Below, piece by piece: positions 23,780-32,572 of a stretch of DNA of 33,963 bases; positions within the stretch are counted from its first letter, which is position 1, and every line of letters begins with the position of its first letter. Under the pieces are notes generated by a model. That model was not told where the DNA came from. It made no database searches and was given only the letters and a program-made list of their open reading frames with translations. This DNA comes from an uncultured Granulosicoccaceae bacterium. Its GTDB lineage: Bacteria; Pseudomonadota; Gammaproteobacteria; Granulosicoccales; Granulosicoccaceae. Location of the stretch: positions 1 through 33,963 of the forward strand of contig CALHOU010000051.1 in NCBI GenBank assembly GCA_938035945.1, given 5' to 3'. The position numbers were made by a program, and so were the translations under genes.

Positions 23780-25279
23780 ATGGATGTCATCCTTCAAGCC
23801 TTCGCTCTAATTCTTGATCCTTTTGTGTTGGGTGTGATGTTGCTTGCGGCGGTGTTCGGATTGTTTGTGGGCGCCATACCGGGGCTCACCGCCACTATGG
23901 CTACAGCCTTACTGGTGCCATTTACATTTTTCATGGATCCTGTCCCGGCTATCGCCTGTATTGTCACAACGGTTGCGATGGCTATTTTTGCAGGGGACAT
24001 ACCGGGTGCTCTGCTACGCATACCGGGCACACCTGCATCGGCTGCCTACTGCGATGAAGCTTATGCCTTAACGCGCAAAGGCAAAGCTGAACTCGCTTTG
24101 GGCATAAGCTTGGTGTGTGCTGTGATCGGTGGCGTAATCGGTTCTCTGGTGCTCGCACTCACCGCGCCTGCCTTGGCAGAATTTGCGATTAAATTTTCTT
24201 CCTATGAGTATTTCTGGTTAGCGTGCCTTGGTTTATCGTGTGCGGTCATCATTCCATCCGGTTCTACGATCAAAGGCGTGGTGTCGTTGTTTATTGGATT
24301 GTTTATCTCAACGATTGGCATTGATATAACCGCTGGGCATCCGCGATTCACTTTTGGCAGTGTAGAGATGATGGGTGGTATTAGTTTTATTCCAGCCATG
24401 ATTGGCATGTTTGCTATATCCGAGCTCATTCGGTTCACGCTATCCACCAGCACCAACACAAGCGTGGTACAGCAACCCATTACCCGAGTATTTCGTGGCA
24501 TTGGATCAACGCTGGTTCAATACAAACGCAATGTATTTCGTGGAGGGGTCATTGGTGCTGTGGTGGGTATCTTGCCCGGGGCGGGGGCCGACATCGCAGC
24601 CTGGATTGCGTACGCCGTTTCTAAACGTTTTTCAAAGAACAAAGAAAAGTACGGCACTGGCCACGTAGAAGGTTTGGTTGATGCAGGCACCGCTAACAAT
24701 GCGGGACTCGCAGGTGCTTGGGTACCTGCCATTGTGTTCGGGATTCCTGGCGATTCAATCACGGCCATTGTGATCGGCGTACTCTACATGAAGGGCATGA
24801 ACCCGGGCCCCACCGTGTTTTTAAATCAACCAGAACTTATCTACGCCGTGTTTATTGCGTTCTTTATCGCAAATCTAGCGTTACTACCACTTGGCGCATT
24901 GGCAATTCGCTTATCACGACAAATATTGCGTGTACCGCGACGCATACTCATACCAATCATTCTAATGTTTTGCATTGTTGGTTCGTTTGCGATCAACAAC
25001 ACGGTGTTTGGAGTGAGTATAATGCTGGTGATGGGCGTTTTGGCCTACCTGATGGAAGAGAATGGATTTCCGGTAGCGCCTACCATACTTGGCATTGTGC
25101 TTGGCACTATGCTCGAAGATAACTTTATGTCATCCATGATCAAAGCCGATGGTGATTTACTCGGCTTTTTCTCACGCCCTATTGCTGCAACACTGGGCAT
25201 GTTAGTGATTGCGATTTGGCTGATTCCGATTGGCCGCGGCATTTTCAACACAGTGACTCGGCGCGCAGGTTCCTCATGA
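23780..25279 (+). CDS. tctA: Tripartite tricarboxylate transporter large membrane subunit (TctA)
   Basis: Main transport channel, 499 aa, with about twelve membrane segments. The duplicated TctA signature is present: GAIPGLTATMATALLVPFTF and the second-half GILPGAGADIAAWIAYAVSK. It also has GIPGDSITAIVIGVLYMKGM. Complete and of usual length. There is no separate ribosome site after tctB, which implies translational coupling. A GntR gene follows 32 bases downstream. Confidence 0.94.
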   Translation: MDVILQAFALILDPFVLGVMLLAAVFGLFVGAIPGLTATMATALLVPFTFFMDPVPAIACIVTTVAMAIFAGDIPGALLRIPGTPASAAYCDEAYALTRKGKAELALGISLVCAVIGGVIGSLVLALTAPALAEFAIKFSSYEYFWLACLGLSCAVIIPSGSTIKGVVSLFIGLFISTIGIDITAGHPRFTFGSVEMMGGISFIPAMIGMFAISELIRFTLSTSTNTSVVQQPITRVFRGIGSTLVQYKRNVFRGGVIGAVVGILPGAGADIAAWIAYAVSKRFSKNKEKYGTGHVEGLVDAGTANNAGLAGAWVPAIVFGIPGDSITAIVIGVLYMKGMNPGPTVFLNQPELIYAVFIAFFIANLALLPLGALAIRLSRQILRVPRRILIPIILMFCIVGSFAINNTVFGVSIMLVMGVLAYLMEENGFPVAPTILGIVLGTMLEDNFMSSMIKADGDLLGFFSRPIAATLGMLVIAIWLIPIGRGIFNTVTRRAGSS

Positions 25280-25311
25280 ACTATCGCCGGTGATTTGTAA
25301 CGGCGAACAGA

Positions 25312-26001
25312 ATGAGCAGTACTACACCGCAACTGGCAACCTCTCGGCGCACCACGGCTGATGAAATATTTGATCAGCTCTACAGTGACATCATGGCCTT
25401 GCGTCTATTACCGGGTTCGAAGTTGTCCGAGTCAGAAATCGCGAAACAGCAAGCGGTATCACGCCAGCCAGTTCGCGAAGCGTTTATAAAACTTGACAAC
25501 AAGGGGTTGCTTGACATTCGGCCGCAAAAGGCAACCTTGGTTAAAAAGATCTCGATTCAAGGTATTCGGCATGCTCGTTTTATTCGCATGGCTGTTGAAG
25601 TTGAAGTCATAAGGCAAGCTTGTAAGAACGCAAGTGAAGCCGACTTCAAACTGTTTAAAGATAATTTAAAAGCACAACGCAACGCCGCCCGTGCTGATGA
25701 TGCCAATGCTTTTCATTCTCTAGACTACGACTTTCACTTCCTGATTTGTAAAGCAGCTCAGGCTGAATTTGCTTATACCACCATTGCTGAAAACAAATCT
25801 ATGGCCGATAGGCTATGCATGATTTGTTTAACCGATAAGAAGCGTATGGTCGAATTGACACGTGATCATACCCAGATTTTCAATGCGATTAAAGAACGCA
25901 ATATCGAACGTTCGATTGAGCTAACCCGAATCCACCTAACTCGATTGGACAGTACATTGAATACGGCTTGCAAAGAGTTTGGTGAGTATTTTGAAGAGTA
26001 G
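25312..26001 (+). CDS. GntR-family regulator (FCD domain) linked to the TTT transporter
   Basis: Regulator of 229 aa. A winged helix covers about residues 12-80 (DEIFDQLYSDIMALRLLPGS, AVSRQPVREAFIKLDNKGLL), with an FCD domain from about 88 (RFIRMAVEVEVIRQACK, FHSLDYDFHFLICKAAQ). It directly follows tctA, so it is probably co-transcribed and controls the transporter, perhaps through the palindrome upstream of tctC. A short inverted repeat (TCGCCG/CGGCGA) lies just before the start codon. The effector is likely the transported acid. Confidence 0.9.
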   Translation: MSSTTPQLATSRRTTADEIFDQLYSDIMALRLLPGSKLSESEIAKQQAVSRQPVREAFIKLDNKGLLDIRPQKATLVKKISIQGIRHARFIRMAVEVEVIRQACKNASEADFKLFKDNLKAQRNAARADDANAFHSLDYDFHFLICKAAQAEFAYTTIAENKSMADRLCMICLTDKKRMVELTRDHTQIFNAIKERNIERSIELTRIHLTRLDSTLNTACKEFGEYFEE

Positions 26002-26135
26002 CTTGATGCAGTCTCTTTAGCCATAACCACTTTGCCGTTGTCGTAACGCTACATCCACGAGAAATTAGTGGAGGCATTAATAATATTAGCTCGACCAAGC
26101 CCCTGTACAAAGCTATCCTTGTTTTAGGGTAGTTG

Positions 26136-26162
26136 TTACGCGTGCCTAGCACGACTGCGTAA
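26136..26162 (+). promoter_or_regulatory. Leader hairpin upstream of the YeiH-type gene
   Basis: TTACGC and GCGTAA flank an inner GTGC/GCAC stem (loop CTA) with a four-base bulge GACT, 33 bases before the start codon. The rest of the 193-base interval 26002-26194 shows no gene. Regulatory meaning is unproven. Confidence 0.3.
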
Positions 26163-26194
26163 GTTGCTCGGAATACGCCATCGGGGGGCGGTTA

Positions 26195-27199
26195 ATGCCA
26201 ATAAATTTCTCAGACTATCAGGCTAAAGCGTCCGAGCTTTTTCCCGGAATATTGGTGTGTGTCACCATAGCTACGGCCGCACAATTTTTATCCGATCACT
26301 ATTCCGCGCCGCAAATGTTATTTGCGCTACTGCTCGGATTGGCATTCCATTTTTTGTCTGAAGAATCCAAGTGCAATCAGGGTGTGGACTTTGCTGCCAG
26401 TACTGTTTTAAAAGCAGGTATTGCCTTACTGGGCTTTCGCATCACATTTAATGAAATAGGGAAGTTAGACCCGCGCATTGTATTGCTGATTGGCTTAGGT
26501 ATTGTAGTCACCATCGTGGCTGGCATCGGTTTGTCTTATTTGCTCGGACGGCGTATGCGTTTTGGCGTGTTAACTGGGGTAGCCGTATCCATATGCGGTG
26601 CGTCAGCGGCACTGGCTATATCAGCTGTGCTACCCAATTCACCGACCAAAGAGCGCGATACACTGTTCACGGTAGTGACAGTAACCACGTTCAGTACCAT
26701 TGCCATGATCGTGTATCCGATAATTGCATCCGCCATTGGCATGGCTGATGATGTGGCCGGTGTTTTTATGGGCGCCACTATTCACGATGTTGCGCAAGTT
26801 GTGGGGGCTGGTTATTCAATATCGCCAGAAGCCGGAGATGCGGCCACGGTATTCAAGTTGTTTCGTGTTGCTTTATTGGTACCCGTTGTATTGTTTTTTA
26901 TGATCATGTTCAAAAGTGAAAACACAGGCGGTTCGCTTCCGGCTTTTCCACTTTTTGTAACCGGGTTCTGTATCAGTGTATTGCTTAATAGCTTGAATGT
27001 ACTACCAGCTGTGGTAACCGAGCAACTGGTTGTGCTATCACGCTGGTGTTTGGTAACTGGGATTGTGGCCTTAGGAGTGAAAACCTCGTTGAAGATGTTA
27101 GGCAGTATTGGGTATACCGCATTAGTATTGATAGCTGCTGAAACTTTGTTTATAGCGGCATGGATGCTGGCTGGTTTGTATCTCATTGGCTTGGTTTGA
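26195..27199 (+). CDS. yeiH: YeiH-family (UPF0324) integral membrane protein, putative sulfate/sulfonate exporter
   Basis: Ten to eleven predicted helices in 334 aa. The family core is clear: LLGLAFHFL, KAGIALLGFRITFNEI, GVLTGVAVSICGASAALAIS and GATIHDVAQVVGAGYSIS. The family is annotated as putative sulfate exporters from context with sulfonate and taurine catabolism; no such gene adjoins here. The ATG at 26195 follows a run of six G that can act as ribosome site. The gene appears to be a single transcription unit. Its 3' end meets the truncated endonuclease V-like remnant. Confidence 0.88.
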   Translation: MPINFSDYQAKASELFPGILVCVTIATAAQFLSDHYSAPQMLFALLLGLAFHFLSEESKCNQGVDFAASTVLKAGIALLGFRITFNEIGKLDPRIVLLIGLGIVVTIVAGIGLSYLLGRRMRFGVLTGVAVSICGASAALAISAVLPNSPTKERDTLFTVVTVTTFSTIAMIVYPIIASAIGMADDVAGVFMGATIHDVAQVVGAGYSISPEAGDAATVFKLFRVALLVPVVLFFMIMFKSENTGGSLPAFPLFVTGFCISVLLNSLNVLPAVVTEQLVVLSRWCLVTGIVALGVKTSLKMLGSIGYTALVLIAAETLFIAAWMLAGLYLIGLV

Positions 27200-27205
27200 G
27201 CAAGT

Positions 27206-27217
27206 GTTAGCGCTAAC
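27206..27217. repeat. Perfect 12-bp palindrome between convergent gene ends
   Basis: GTTAGCGCTAAC is fully palindromic and extends to 18 bp with one mismatch pair. It resembles LacI/GalR-type operators in form but sits between two convergent 3' ends, not at a promoter. Confidence 0.5.
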
Positions 27218-27246
27218 GCTGAACGTGAACTAAGCTAGTCTACTTT

Positions 27247-27492
27247 CTACACAGTGTTTTCTAAATAAACATACCCATCGATGATGATGCACTCTGGTGT
27301 TAGTTGATGTTCCTCTAGAAGTTTTTTAATACACGGCAGCTCTCGTTTGTAGAATTCACCAGACTGGTATTCAGCTACATATTCCAGGTGCGAAAAATAA
27401 GTATTCTTCACCGCAGAATCCTGTGTGAATTCAACACCGGCTACATGGCCTTCATTGTTGGTGTAGCAAGCATCTATGGCTAAATAAAGCAC
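27247..27492 (-). pseudogene. Truncated endonuclease V-like gene
   Basis: An 81-aa frame from GTG 27492 resembles the first half of endonuclease V-like proteins: AIDACYTNNEGHVAGVEF (first acidic residue), YQSGEFYKRELPCIKKLL (second acidic residue, in RELP) and CIIIDGYVYL (third acidic residue). Endonuclease V cuts DNA next to deaminated adenine. The frame stops right after GYVYLENTV, where relatives continue with a glycine-rich GLG segment and about 90 more residues including the catalytic lysine and last aspartate. The 47 bases before the yeiH stop hold no continuation in any frame. It is most likely a non-functional remnant left by a deletion; a short domain with a new role cannot be excluded. 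Confidence 0.6.
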
Positions 27493-27603
27493 GGTGACTC
27501 GGTTCTTAGAGAAAAAATGGGCTGAGCAGGATTGTAACTGACGATCAAGTGATATGGTTCTAAACGAGTTTGGCTACAGGCCACCCAGACGGACATTATT
27601 AGG

Positions 27604-28545
27604 ATGAATTCGCATCAAGCGCTTGCACTTGAAATAGTGAGCCGCTTAAATGAAAGCTTGGTCTCTTGCGACTTTCTCGCCAAAGGAGCGACGTGCGAAG
27701 CTTTCAAGCTCACCACGAATGTGCGCGAGTATGTATTACGCATCTCCACCCCTAACAAAGGTAAATCGTCTAATTTTGAATCTAACTTTGCGCTACGCCA
27801 GTCTTTAAGCGCGCTATCAAAAAAAGTGGCGCTCCCGATTGCGACCAATCTAGATTTCGACGGCTCAGCTCAAGGTTCAGACTGGGCTCTAGATTCCTAT
27901 TGCGAAGGTGGTTTCGTGTCACGCGGTGAAATTCCACAAGATGTGTCACGGCAACTTGGCCGTGTGCTTAAACACCTGCATAGCTTGCCCTGTAAGGGAC
28001 ATGGCGCTTTAAAAAACTCACGGGGGCTATTTTTGGGTTCATGTGCCGATACTGTAAATGGGCTTTTATCACGATTCGAAAAGCCCTGGCCGTTTTGTGA
28101 CTACCAGCTAAGTGTGCATCCATCGGTTCAAGTGGCACCCGCACTTTTGGACAAATTGGTTAAACTCGAAGATGAATTTCGGCGATTCGCCAGTGGCGGT
28201 GGTGTGTCCGTTCTCCACGGTGACCTGCACGAGCAACAATTTCTAGTGCATAAGAACCAACTTGTTGCACTGCTTGATTTTAATGAATCGTTCATTGGTC
28301 GGTGCGAGTGGGATTTTGGTTCGTATTTGTACTTTCACGGCGAGCGATGCCTAGCCGAGTTGCTTGATGGTTATTGCGAAGACGCAGCAGAAAAAGAAGC
28401 CTACGAGCGTGGTGCCTGGTTGGCATCCCTTCTGATTGCACTACACCATGGAAATAGAGCTGTGGTATTGTCTCGCCCGCACAGACTGGATGCATCGGTG
28501 GAACATCTAAAAAAAGCGCTTTTGCTCGAACAGCACGGCTGTTAG
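27604..28545 (+). CDS. Aminoglycoside phosphotransferase/choline kinase-fold protein
   Basis: APH-family small-molecule kinase-like protein, 313 aa. The ATP lobe begins near DFLAKGATCEAFKL (residues 23-36) with Lys/Arg strand YVLRIST. The Brenner motif is HGDLHEQQ at 205-212, with Asp207 as catalytic base, but Gln212 stands where Asn is usual. The metal-binding Asp225 is in LLDFNES. The substrate is unknown; relatives phosphorylate choline, homoserine, fructosamine or antibiotics. It has its own 111-base upstream gap. The three following genes are on the same strand within 70 bases of each other. Confidence 0.82.
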   Translation: MNSHQALALEIVSRLNESLVSCDFLAKGATCEAFKLTTNVREYVLRISTPNKGKSSNFESNFALRQSLSALSKKVALPIATNLDFDGSAQGSDWALDSYCEGGFVSRGEIPQDVSRQLGRVLKHLHSLPCKGHGALKNSRGLFLGSCADTVNGLLSRFEKPWPFCDYQLSVHPSVQVAPALLDKLVKLEDEFRRFASGGGVSVLHGDLHEQQFLVHKNQLVALLDFNESFIGRCEWDFGSYLYFHGERCLAELLDGYCEDAAEKEAYERGAWLASLLIALHHGNRAVVLSRPHRLDASVEHLKKALLLEQHGC

Positions 28546-28615
28546 GCTCTTTGTGGAAGTCTGCCATTTTTCTTTGGATTAGCGCTCCGGTAAACCGTAG
28601 GATACTACCGTTCAT

Positions 28616-29605
28616 ATGAGTACTCACTCAAACAAAGTCGCACTAAGGGCTTACTGCAACGCCTATCGATCAGCCGATCTGGGTGTGATGAAACAGGCGG
28701 TTGCTTCGTTTTATGCTCGCGATGCCATAATCAATATTGTGCATCCGTTTAACGAACAACAAGGCACCGAGCACTATATTGAACAGTTTCTAGCGCCATT
28801 AACGCATAGTCTGGAATCATTACGCCGAACTGAATACATCGCCATTGGCGGATCGTTTGATGACTGTGATTGGCTTGCGTGTACAGGTTATTACAATGGA
28901 AACTTTGTAAAGGATTGGATTGGGATTAAATCCACCAACGCACTAGCGTATATACGTTTTGGTGAATTTCATCGTATGCAAGATGGTAAAGCTGTTGAGT
29001 CTTATATCTATTTGGACATCCCAGCGTTGATGATGGCAGCGGGTGTTTGGCCAATCAAACACACTGTTGCAAAACATGGAGGGTATACAGGTTATCTTCC
29101 AGGTCCTGCAAGCAATGATGGATTGCTCTGGGAGAACAGTAACCCAGAAAGCGCACAAAAAACCTTACAGTTAACTGAGCGCATGCTGCTGAACCTAGCA
29201 ACCGTTGATGAAAAGTGGCGATCGGATTGGCACGACGATATGACGTGGTATGGTCCTGCCGTGTTTGGCGCTTTTCAGGGAAAAGAAGAATTCGCCGGAT
29301 TTCAAACGCCATTCGAAACCACGTTTAGCGAATGGATAAGCGGCATCATGCCGGGCAGTGTCACCAAGCACTTTATACGCATGGCAGATGGCGAGTACAG
29401 CTGCTTAGGAGGTTGGCCTTCTTTGAACATGATTCAGGTAAAGCCATTTTTAGGATTACTTCCAACCGATAAGCGGGTGTTCATGAGAGTGTGTGACTTT
29501 TGGCGTCGTGACGGTGACCTATTGGCTGAGAATTGGGTTTTTGTGGATGCGCTGCATTTTCTACTTCAATTAGACTACGACGTTTTAAACGAAATTACTG
29601 ATTAA
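28616..29605 (+). CDS. Double SnoaL-like (NTF2-fold) protein
   Basis: A 329-aa cytoplasmic protein that appears to hold two NTF2/SnoaL-like domains. The first spans about residues 5-145 (RAYCNAYRSADLGVMKQAV, GIKSTNALAYIRFGEFHRMQDGKAVESYIYLDI); the second spans about 190-320 (WHDDMTWYGPAVFGAFQGKE, VFMRVCDFWRRDGDLLAENWVFVDALH). The closing pattern of charged strand, WVF, then D and aromatic residues is typical of SnoaL-like polyketide cyclase relatives. The reaction is unknown. It ends two bases before a LysE-type exporter, which suggests a linked role. Confidence 0.75.
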   Translation: MSTHSNKVALRAYCNAYRSADLGVMKQAVASFYARDAIINIVHPFNEQQGTEHYIEQFLAPLTHSLESLRRTEYIAIGGSFDDCDWLACTGYYNGNFVKDWIGIKSTNALAYIRFGEFHRMQDGKAVESYIYLDIPALMMAAGVWPIKHTVAKHGGYTGYLPGPASNDGLLWENSNPESAQKTLQLTERMLLNLATVDEKWRSDWHDDMTWYGPAVFGAFQGKEEFAGFQTPFETTFSEWISGIMPGSVTKHFIRMADGEYSCLGGWPSLNMIQVKPFLGLLPTDKRVFMRVCDFWRRDGDLLAENWVFVDALHFLLQLDYDVLNEITD

Positions 29606-29607
29606 AC

Positions 29608-30240
29608 ATGCCCTCTATCGAAACCCTGGTCGCGTTCGTGTTGGCGACAGCAGTATTTGCATATATGCCTGGGCCGGCAATGCTATATGCGACCGCACAA
29701 ACGATTGCGCGTGGTAGGAAGGGTGGTCTGCAAGCGGCATTTGGCATTCATATCGGTGGATATGTCCATGTGGTCGCGGCTGCGCTGGGCTTGGCGGTGC
29801 TCTTCATGGCGGTGCCTTTATTGTATGGTCTGCTGAAAATGCTCGGCGCAGCCTATCTTATCTACTTAGGTATTCGATTTATTTTAAACAAACAAACGCT
29901 GCAAAATGAGTTGCAACTTGATCACTCGCAGCATTCCAAAAGTCGCGCGTTTTTGGAGAGCGTGATGGTAGAAGTTTTAAATCCAAAAACGGCGCTGTTC
30001 TACCTAGCCTTTCTTCCGCAATTTACTGACCCTACAGCGCTGTTTCCCCTGTGGTTGCAGTTGCTCCTATTAGGTACCATCGTTAACTTGATGTTTTCCA
30101 GTGCAGACCTGTTGTGCGTATTGCTTGCGCACCGCATTACCTCCGCATTCCAACATTCAAGTAGATTCCTATCTTGGGCAACTAGATTAGGTGGCGGCGT
30201 CTTGATTGGTTTGGGCGTTAATCTGGCCGTCTCTAAGTGA
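29608..30240 (+). CDS. LysE/RhtB-family exporter
   Basis: Inner-membrane exporter of 210 aa with about six helices. The N-terminal AYMPGPAMLYATAQTIARGR is the family signature (PGPxxL followed by basic loop). The mid-protein FLESVMVEVLNPKTALFYLAFLPQF is the second LysE motif. Members export amino acids and derivatives such as homoserine lactone or threonine. It follows the SnoaL-like gene by two bases and is probably translated with it. Substrate unknown. Confidence 0.92.
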   Translation: MPSIETLVAFVLATAVFAYMPGPAMLYATAQTIARGRKGGLQAAFGIHIGGYVHVVAAALGLAVLFMAVPLLYGLLKMLGAAYLIYLGIRFILNKQTLQNELQLDHSQHSKSRAFLESVMVEVLNPKTALFYLAFLPQFTDPTALFPLWLQLLLLGTIVNLMFSSADLLCVLLAHRITSAFQHSSRFLSWATRLGGGVLIGLGVNLAVSK

Positions 30241-30573
30241 GACGCTTATCACGACCCGTTGTTGTGCCGTACATCTGGTCGCCAATCATTATAATTTGAA
30301 CGCAGAATAGTCAACTTAGCTCCGCACGATATGTCCCCTCGTTTGCCATGCTGGTTGTGTGGAGCCATTGGATCTTAAATACGGGGACAGTTTACTTATA
30401 TCGTTATTCTAAATAATTGGGTTATAAAACAACCGAATCTAAGTGTTTCTTTGTTTTCTATCTAAGGCGGTGTGCGATATTCATTAGCCCTTGAACAACT
30501 GTATTGTGCTCAGAAAGTAAGGTATTCTTACGATTATTAGCAAACACCGCTCTCAAGCGACAGGATAATACCC
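30241..30573. other. 333-base intergenic stretch with a REP-like motif
   Basis: No coding frame is evident. It contains TGTCCCC at 30332-30338 and GGGGACA at 30383-30389 in inverted orientation; the second lies in AAATACGGGGACAGTTTACT. That motif resembles sequences found near REP-associated tyrosine transposases in gammaproteobacteria (recalled, not searched). A short inverted repeat, GTAAG-GTATT-CTTAC, lies at 30517-30531 upstream of the CoA-transferase gene and may be an operator. Confidence 0.45.
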
Positions 30574-31767
30574 ATGGCTCATGACCCCGCCTCATCCGTA
30601 CTCGACAACGTACGTGTGCTGGACCTAACGCGCGTTCGGTCCGGTCCTACTGCTGTACGTCAGTTGGCTGATTGGGGTGCTGATGTTATCCGCATAGAGC
30701 AACCCGAATCCATTGAGCCCGATGGCGCCCTGGGTGCAGCCAGGCACACCGCTGACTTTCAGAACCTTCAACGCAATAAACGTAGCATCACGCTGAATTT
30801 AAAAACCGATGAAGGGATGGCGATTTTTCGCAAACTTGCCGATACGGCCGATGTGATTGTTGAAAACTTTCGTCCGGATGTAAAAGAACGATTGTCCATA
30901 GACTACGACACCTTATCCAAAACCAATCGGCGACTCATCTACGCCAGTATCTCAGGCTTTGGCCAAACCGGGCCCTATGCAAAGCGCCCAGGTTTTGATC
31001 AGGTAGCCCAAGGCATGGGCGGGCTGATGTCGATTACGGGTGCGCCGGGTGAGGGTCCGATGCGAGTAGGGATTCCGATTGCGGACTTGTGTGCCGGTCA
31101 CTTTTGCGCTCAAGGTATTTTATTGGCATTGTATGAGCGTGAACGTTCGGGTAAGGGGCAATGGCTTCACACCTCCTTATTACAAGCCATGATTGCCATG
31201 CTGGATTTTCAAGCTGCGCGTTGGACAGTAAGCGAGCAAGTGCCAACACAGGCAGGTAATAACCATCCAACCAGTATTCCTACTGGCGTGTTCGAGACCA
31301 AAGATGGGTATATCAATATAGCTGTAGCGGGCGAAGCAACATGGGCGCGTTTTTGTAGATCTGTAGATAGAGAACAATGGCTGGATGATCCTGACTATAA
31401 CAACGCCAAACAACGTTCTGCTAATAGAGACCAATTAAATGCATTGATTAGCGAGATTACTAAAACACGCAGCAGCGAAGAGTGGATTAACTTGTTTGAA
31501 GAAACCGGCGTACCCAGCGGGCCCATTTATACCATTGATAAAACGTTTGATGATGCGCAAGTCAAGCACCTTGATATGAGTACAACGGTGTCAACACCAG
31601 TGATGGGAGATATAGCGCTAATCAATCAGCCTGTCATTTTAGACAGAACCCCTAGCAGCATTAAAGTAGCGCCGCCTGAGCGCGGGAACGCCACTGAAGA
31701 AATTCTGCAAGAGCTGGGCGTGGATATATCACAACTCGACCGGATGCGTGACGAACAAATCGTTTGA
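30574..31767 (+). CDS. Class III (CaiB/BaiF) CoA-transferase
   Basis: Transfers CoA between carboxylic acids; 397 aa, a normal length. The N-terminal LDNVRVLDLTRVRSGPTAVR and RNKRSITLNLKTDEG are family hallmarks. The catalytic aspartate is Asp171 in VGIPIADLCAGHF. The ATG at 30574 has AGGA about nine bases upstream. An SDR gene follows after 42 bases and is likely co-transcribed. Substrate acids are not predictable; relatives act on oxalate, carnitine, citramalate or aromatic acids. Confidence 0.92.
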   Translation: MAHDPASSVLDNVRVLDLTRVRSGPTAVRQLADWGADVIRIEQPESIEPDGALGAARHTADFQNLQRNKRSITLNLKTDEGMAIFRKLADTADVIVENFRPDVKERLSIDYDTLSKTNRRLIYASISGFGQTGPYAKRPGFDQVAQGMGGLMSITGAPGEGPMRVGIPIADLCAGHFCAQGILLALYERERSGKGQWLHTSLLQAMIAMLDFQAARWTVSEQVPTQAGNNHPTSIPTGVFETKDGYINIAVAGEATWARFCRSVDREQWLDDPDYNNAKQRSANRDQLNALISEITKTRSSEEWINLFEETGVPSGPIYTIDKTFDDAQVKHLDMSTTVSTPVMGDIALINQPVILDRTPSSIKVAPPERGNATEEILQELGVDISQLDRMRDEQIV

Positions 31768-31809
31768 TCGATTCCACTTCTTTAATTTAACTCAACGGAT
31801 TGCACCGCC

Positions 31810-32550
31810 ATGAAAAAGCAGCAGCGTACCGCGTTGATCACCGGCTCTGGTAAAAACATAGGCCGCGCTGTAGCCATCGAATTGGCTCACTGTGGTTTTA
31901 ATATTATTCTCAACGGCTCATCCGATCGAGGCGCATGTGAATCGGTAGCTAATGAAATCAAAGCCACCGGTTCGAACACGGTAGTCGCTATGGGAGATGT
32001 TGGTGTTCGTGAAGAGGCTTTAGACATTGCCAAGCAGGGTATTCAAGAATTTGGTTGTATTGATGTGCTGGTAAACAATGCAGCCATTCGTCCGTCGTTT
32101 AATTTACTCAACGATGATGAGGCTGACTTCCAGCGAATCATGAATACCAATTTCTATGCCGCTTGGTGGTTAAGTCGTGCTTGCCTTCCGGGTATGGTTA
32201 AAAACGGCTGGGGTCGTGTTGTGAATTTTACTGGTATGAATGCGCAACAGGGTTATAGCGGAAAGTCGGCAGTGAGTATTTCAAAACACGCAGCGTGGGG
32301 GCTGACGAAATCGATTGCGAAGGAATACGGCAAAGAGGGAATCACGGCCAACATTATTTCGCCCGGTACCATTAAAGCCGATGATCAAATGGAATTAAGC
32401 GACCAGTTTAAAAACCTGGAACGGCAAAACCCGACAGGAAGGTTAGGTGAACCCTTAGACATTGCAAAAATGGTTAGCCATTTGGTAAGTGAACATGCTG
32501 GATTTATTAATGGACAGTTGTTGCAAGTGAATGGCGGGGTTGTTGTTTAG
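31810..32550 (+). CDS. SDR-family protein lacking the usual catalytic serine and tyrosine
   Basis: Rossmann-fold short-chain dehydrogenase relative, 246 aa. The cofactor motif is TGSGKNIG (11-18), then NNAAI at 89-93 and the helix asparagine at 114. The active-site Tyr-x-x-x-Lys is replaced: residues 155-159 read VSISK, so lysine remains and tyrosine is valine. The serine position thirteen residues earlier is Gly142 (Thr141 beside it). The C-terminal GEPLDIAKMVSHLVSEHAGF and VNGG are normal. It may be a binding or regulatory protein or use other catalytic residues. It follows the CoA-transferase and probably works with it. Confidence 0.88.
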   Translation: MKKQQRTALITGSGKNIGRAVAIELAHCGFNIILNGSSDRGACESVANEIKATGSNTVVAMGDVGVREEALDIAKQGIQEFGCIDVLVNNAAIRPSFNLLNDDEADFQRIMNTNFYAAWWLSRACLPGMVKNGWGRVVNFTGMNAQQGYSGKSAVSISKHAAWGLTKSIAKEYGKEGITANIISPGTIKADDQMELSDQFKNLERQNPTGRLGEPLDIAKMVSHLVSEHAGFINGQLLQVNGGVVV

Positions 32551-32572
32551 TCATTTACCCTTCCACGCAATC

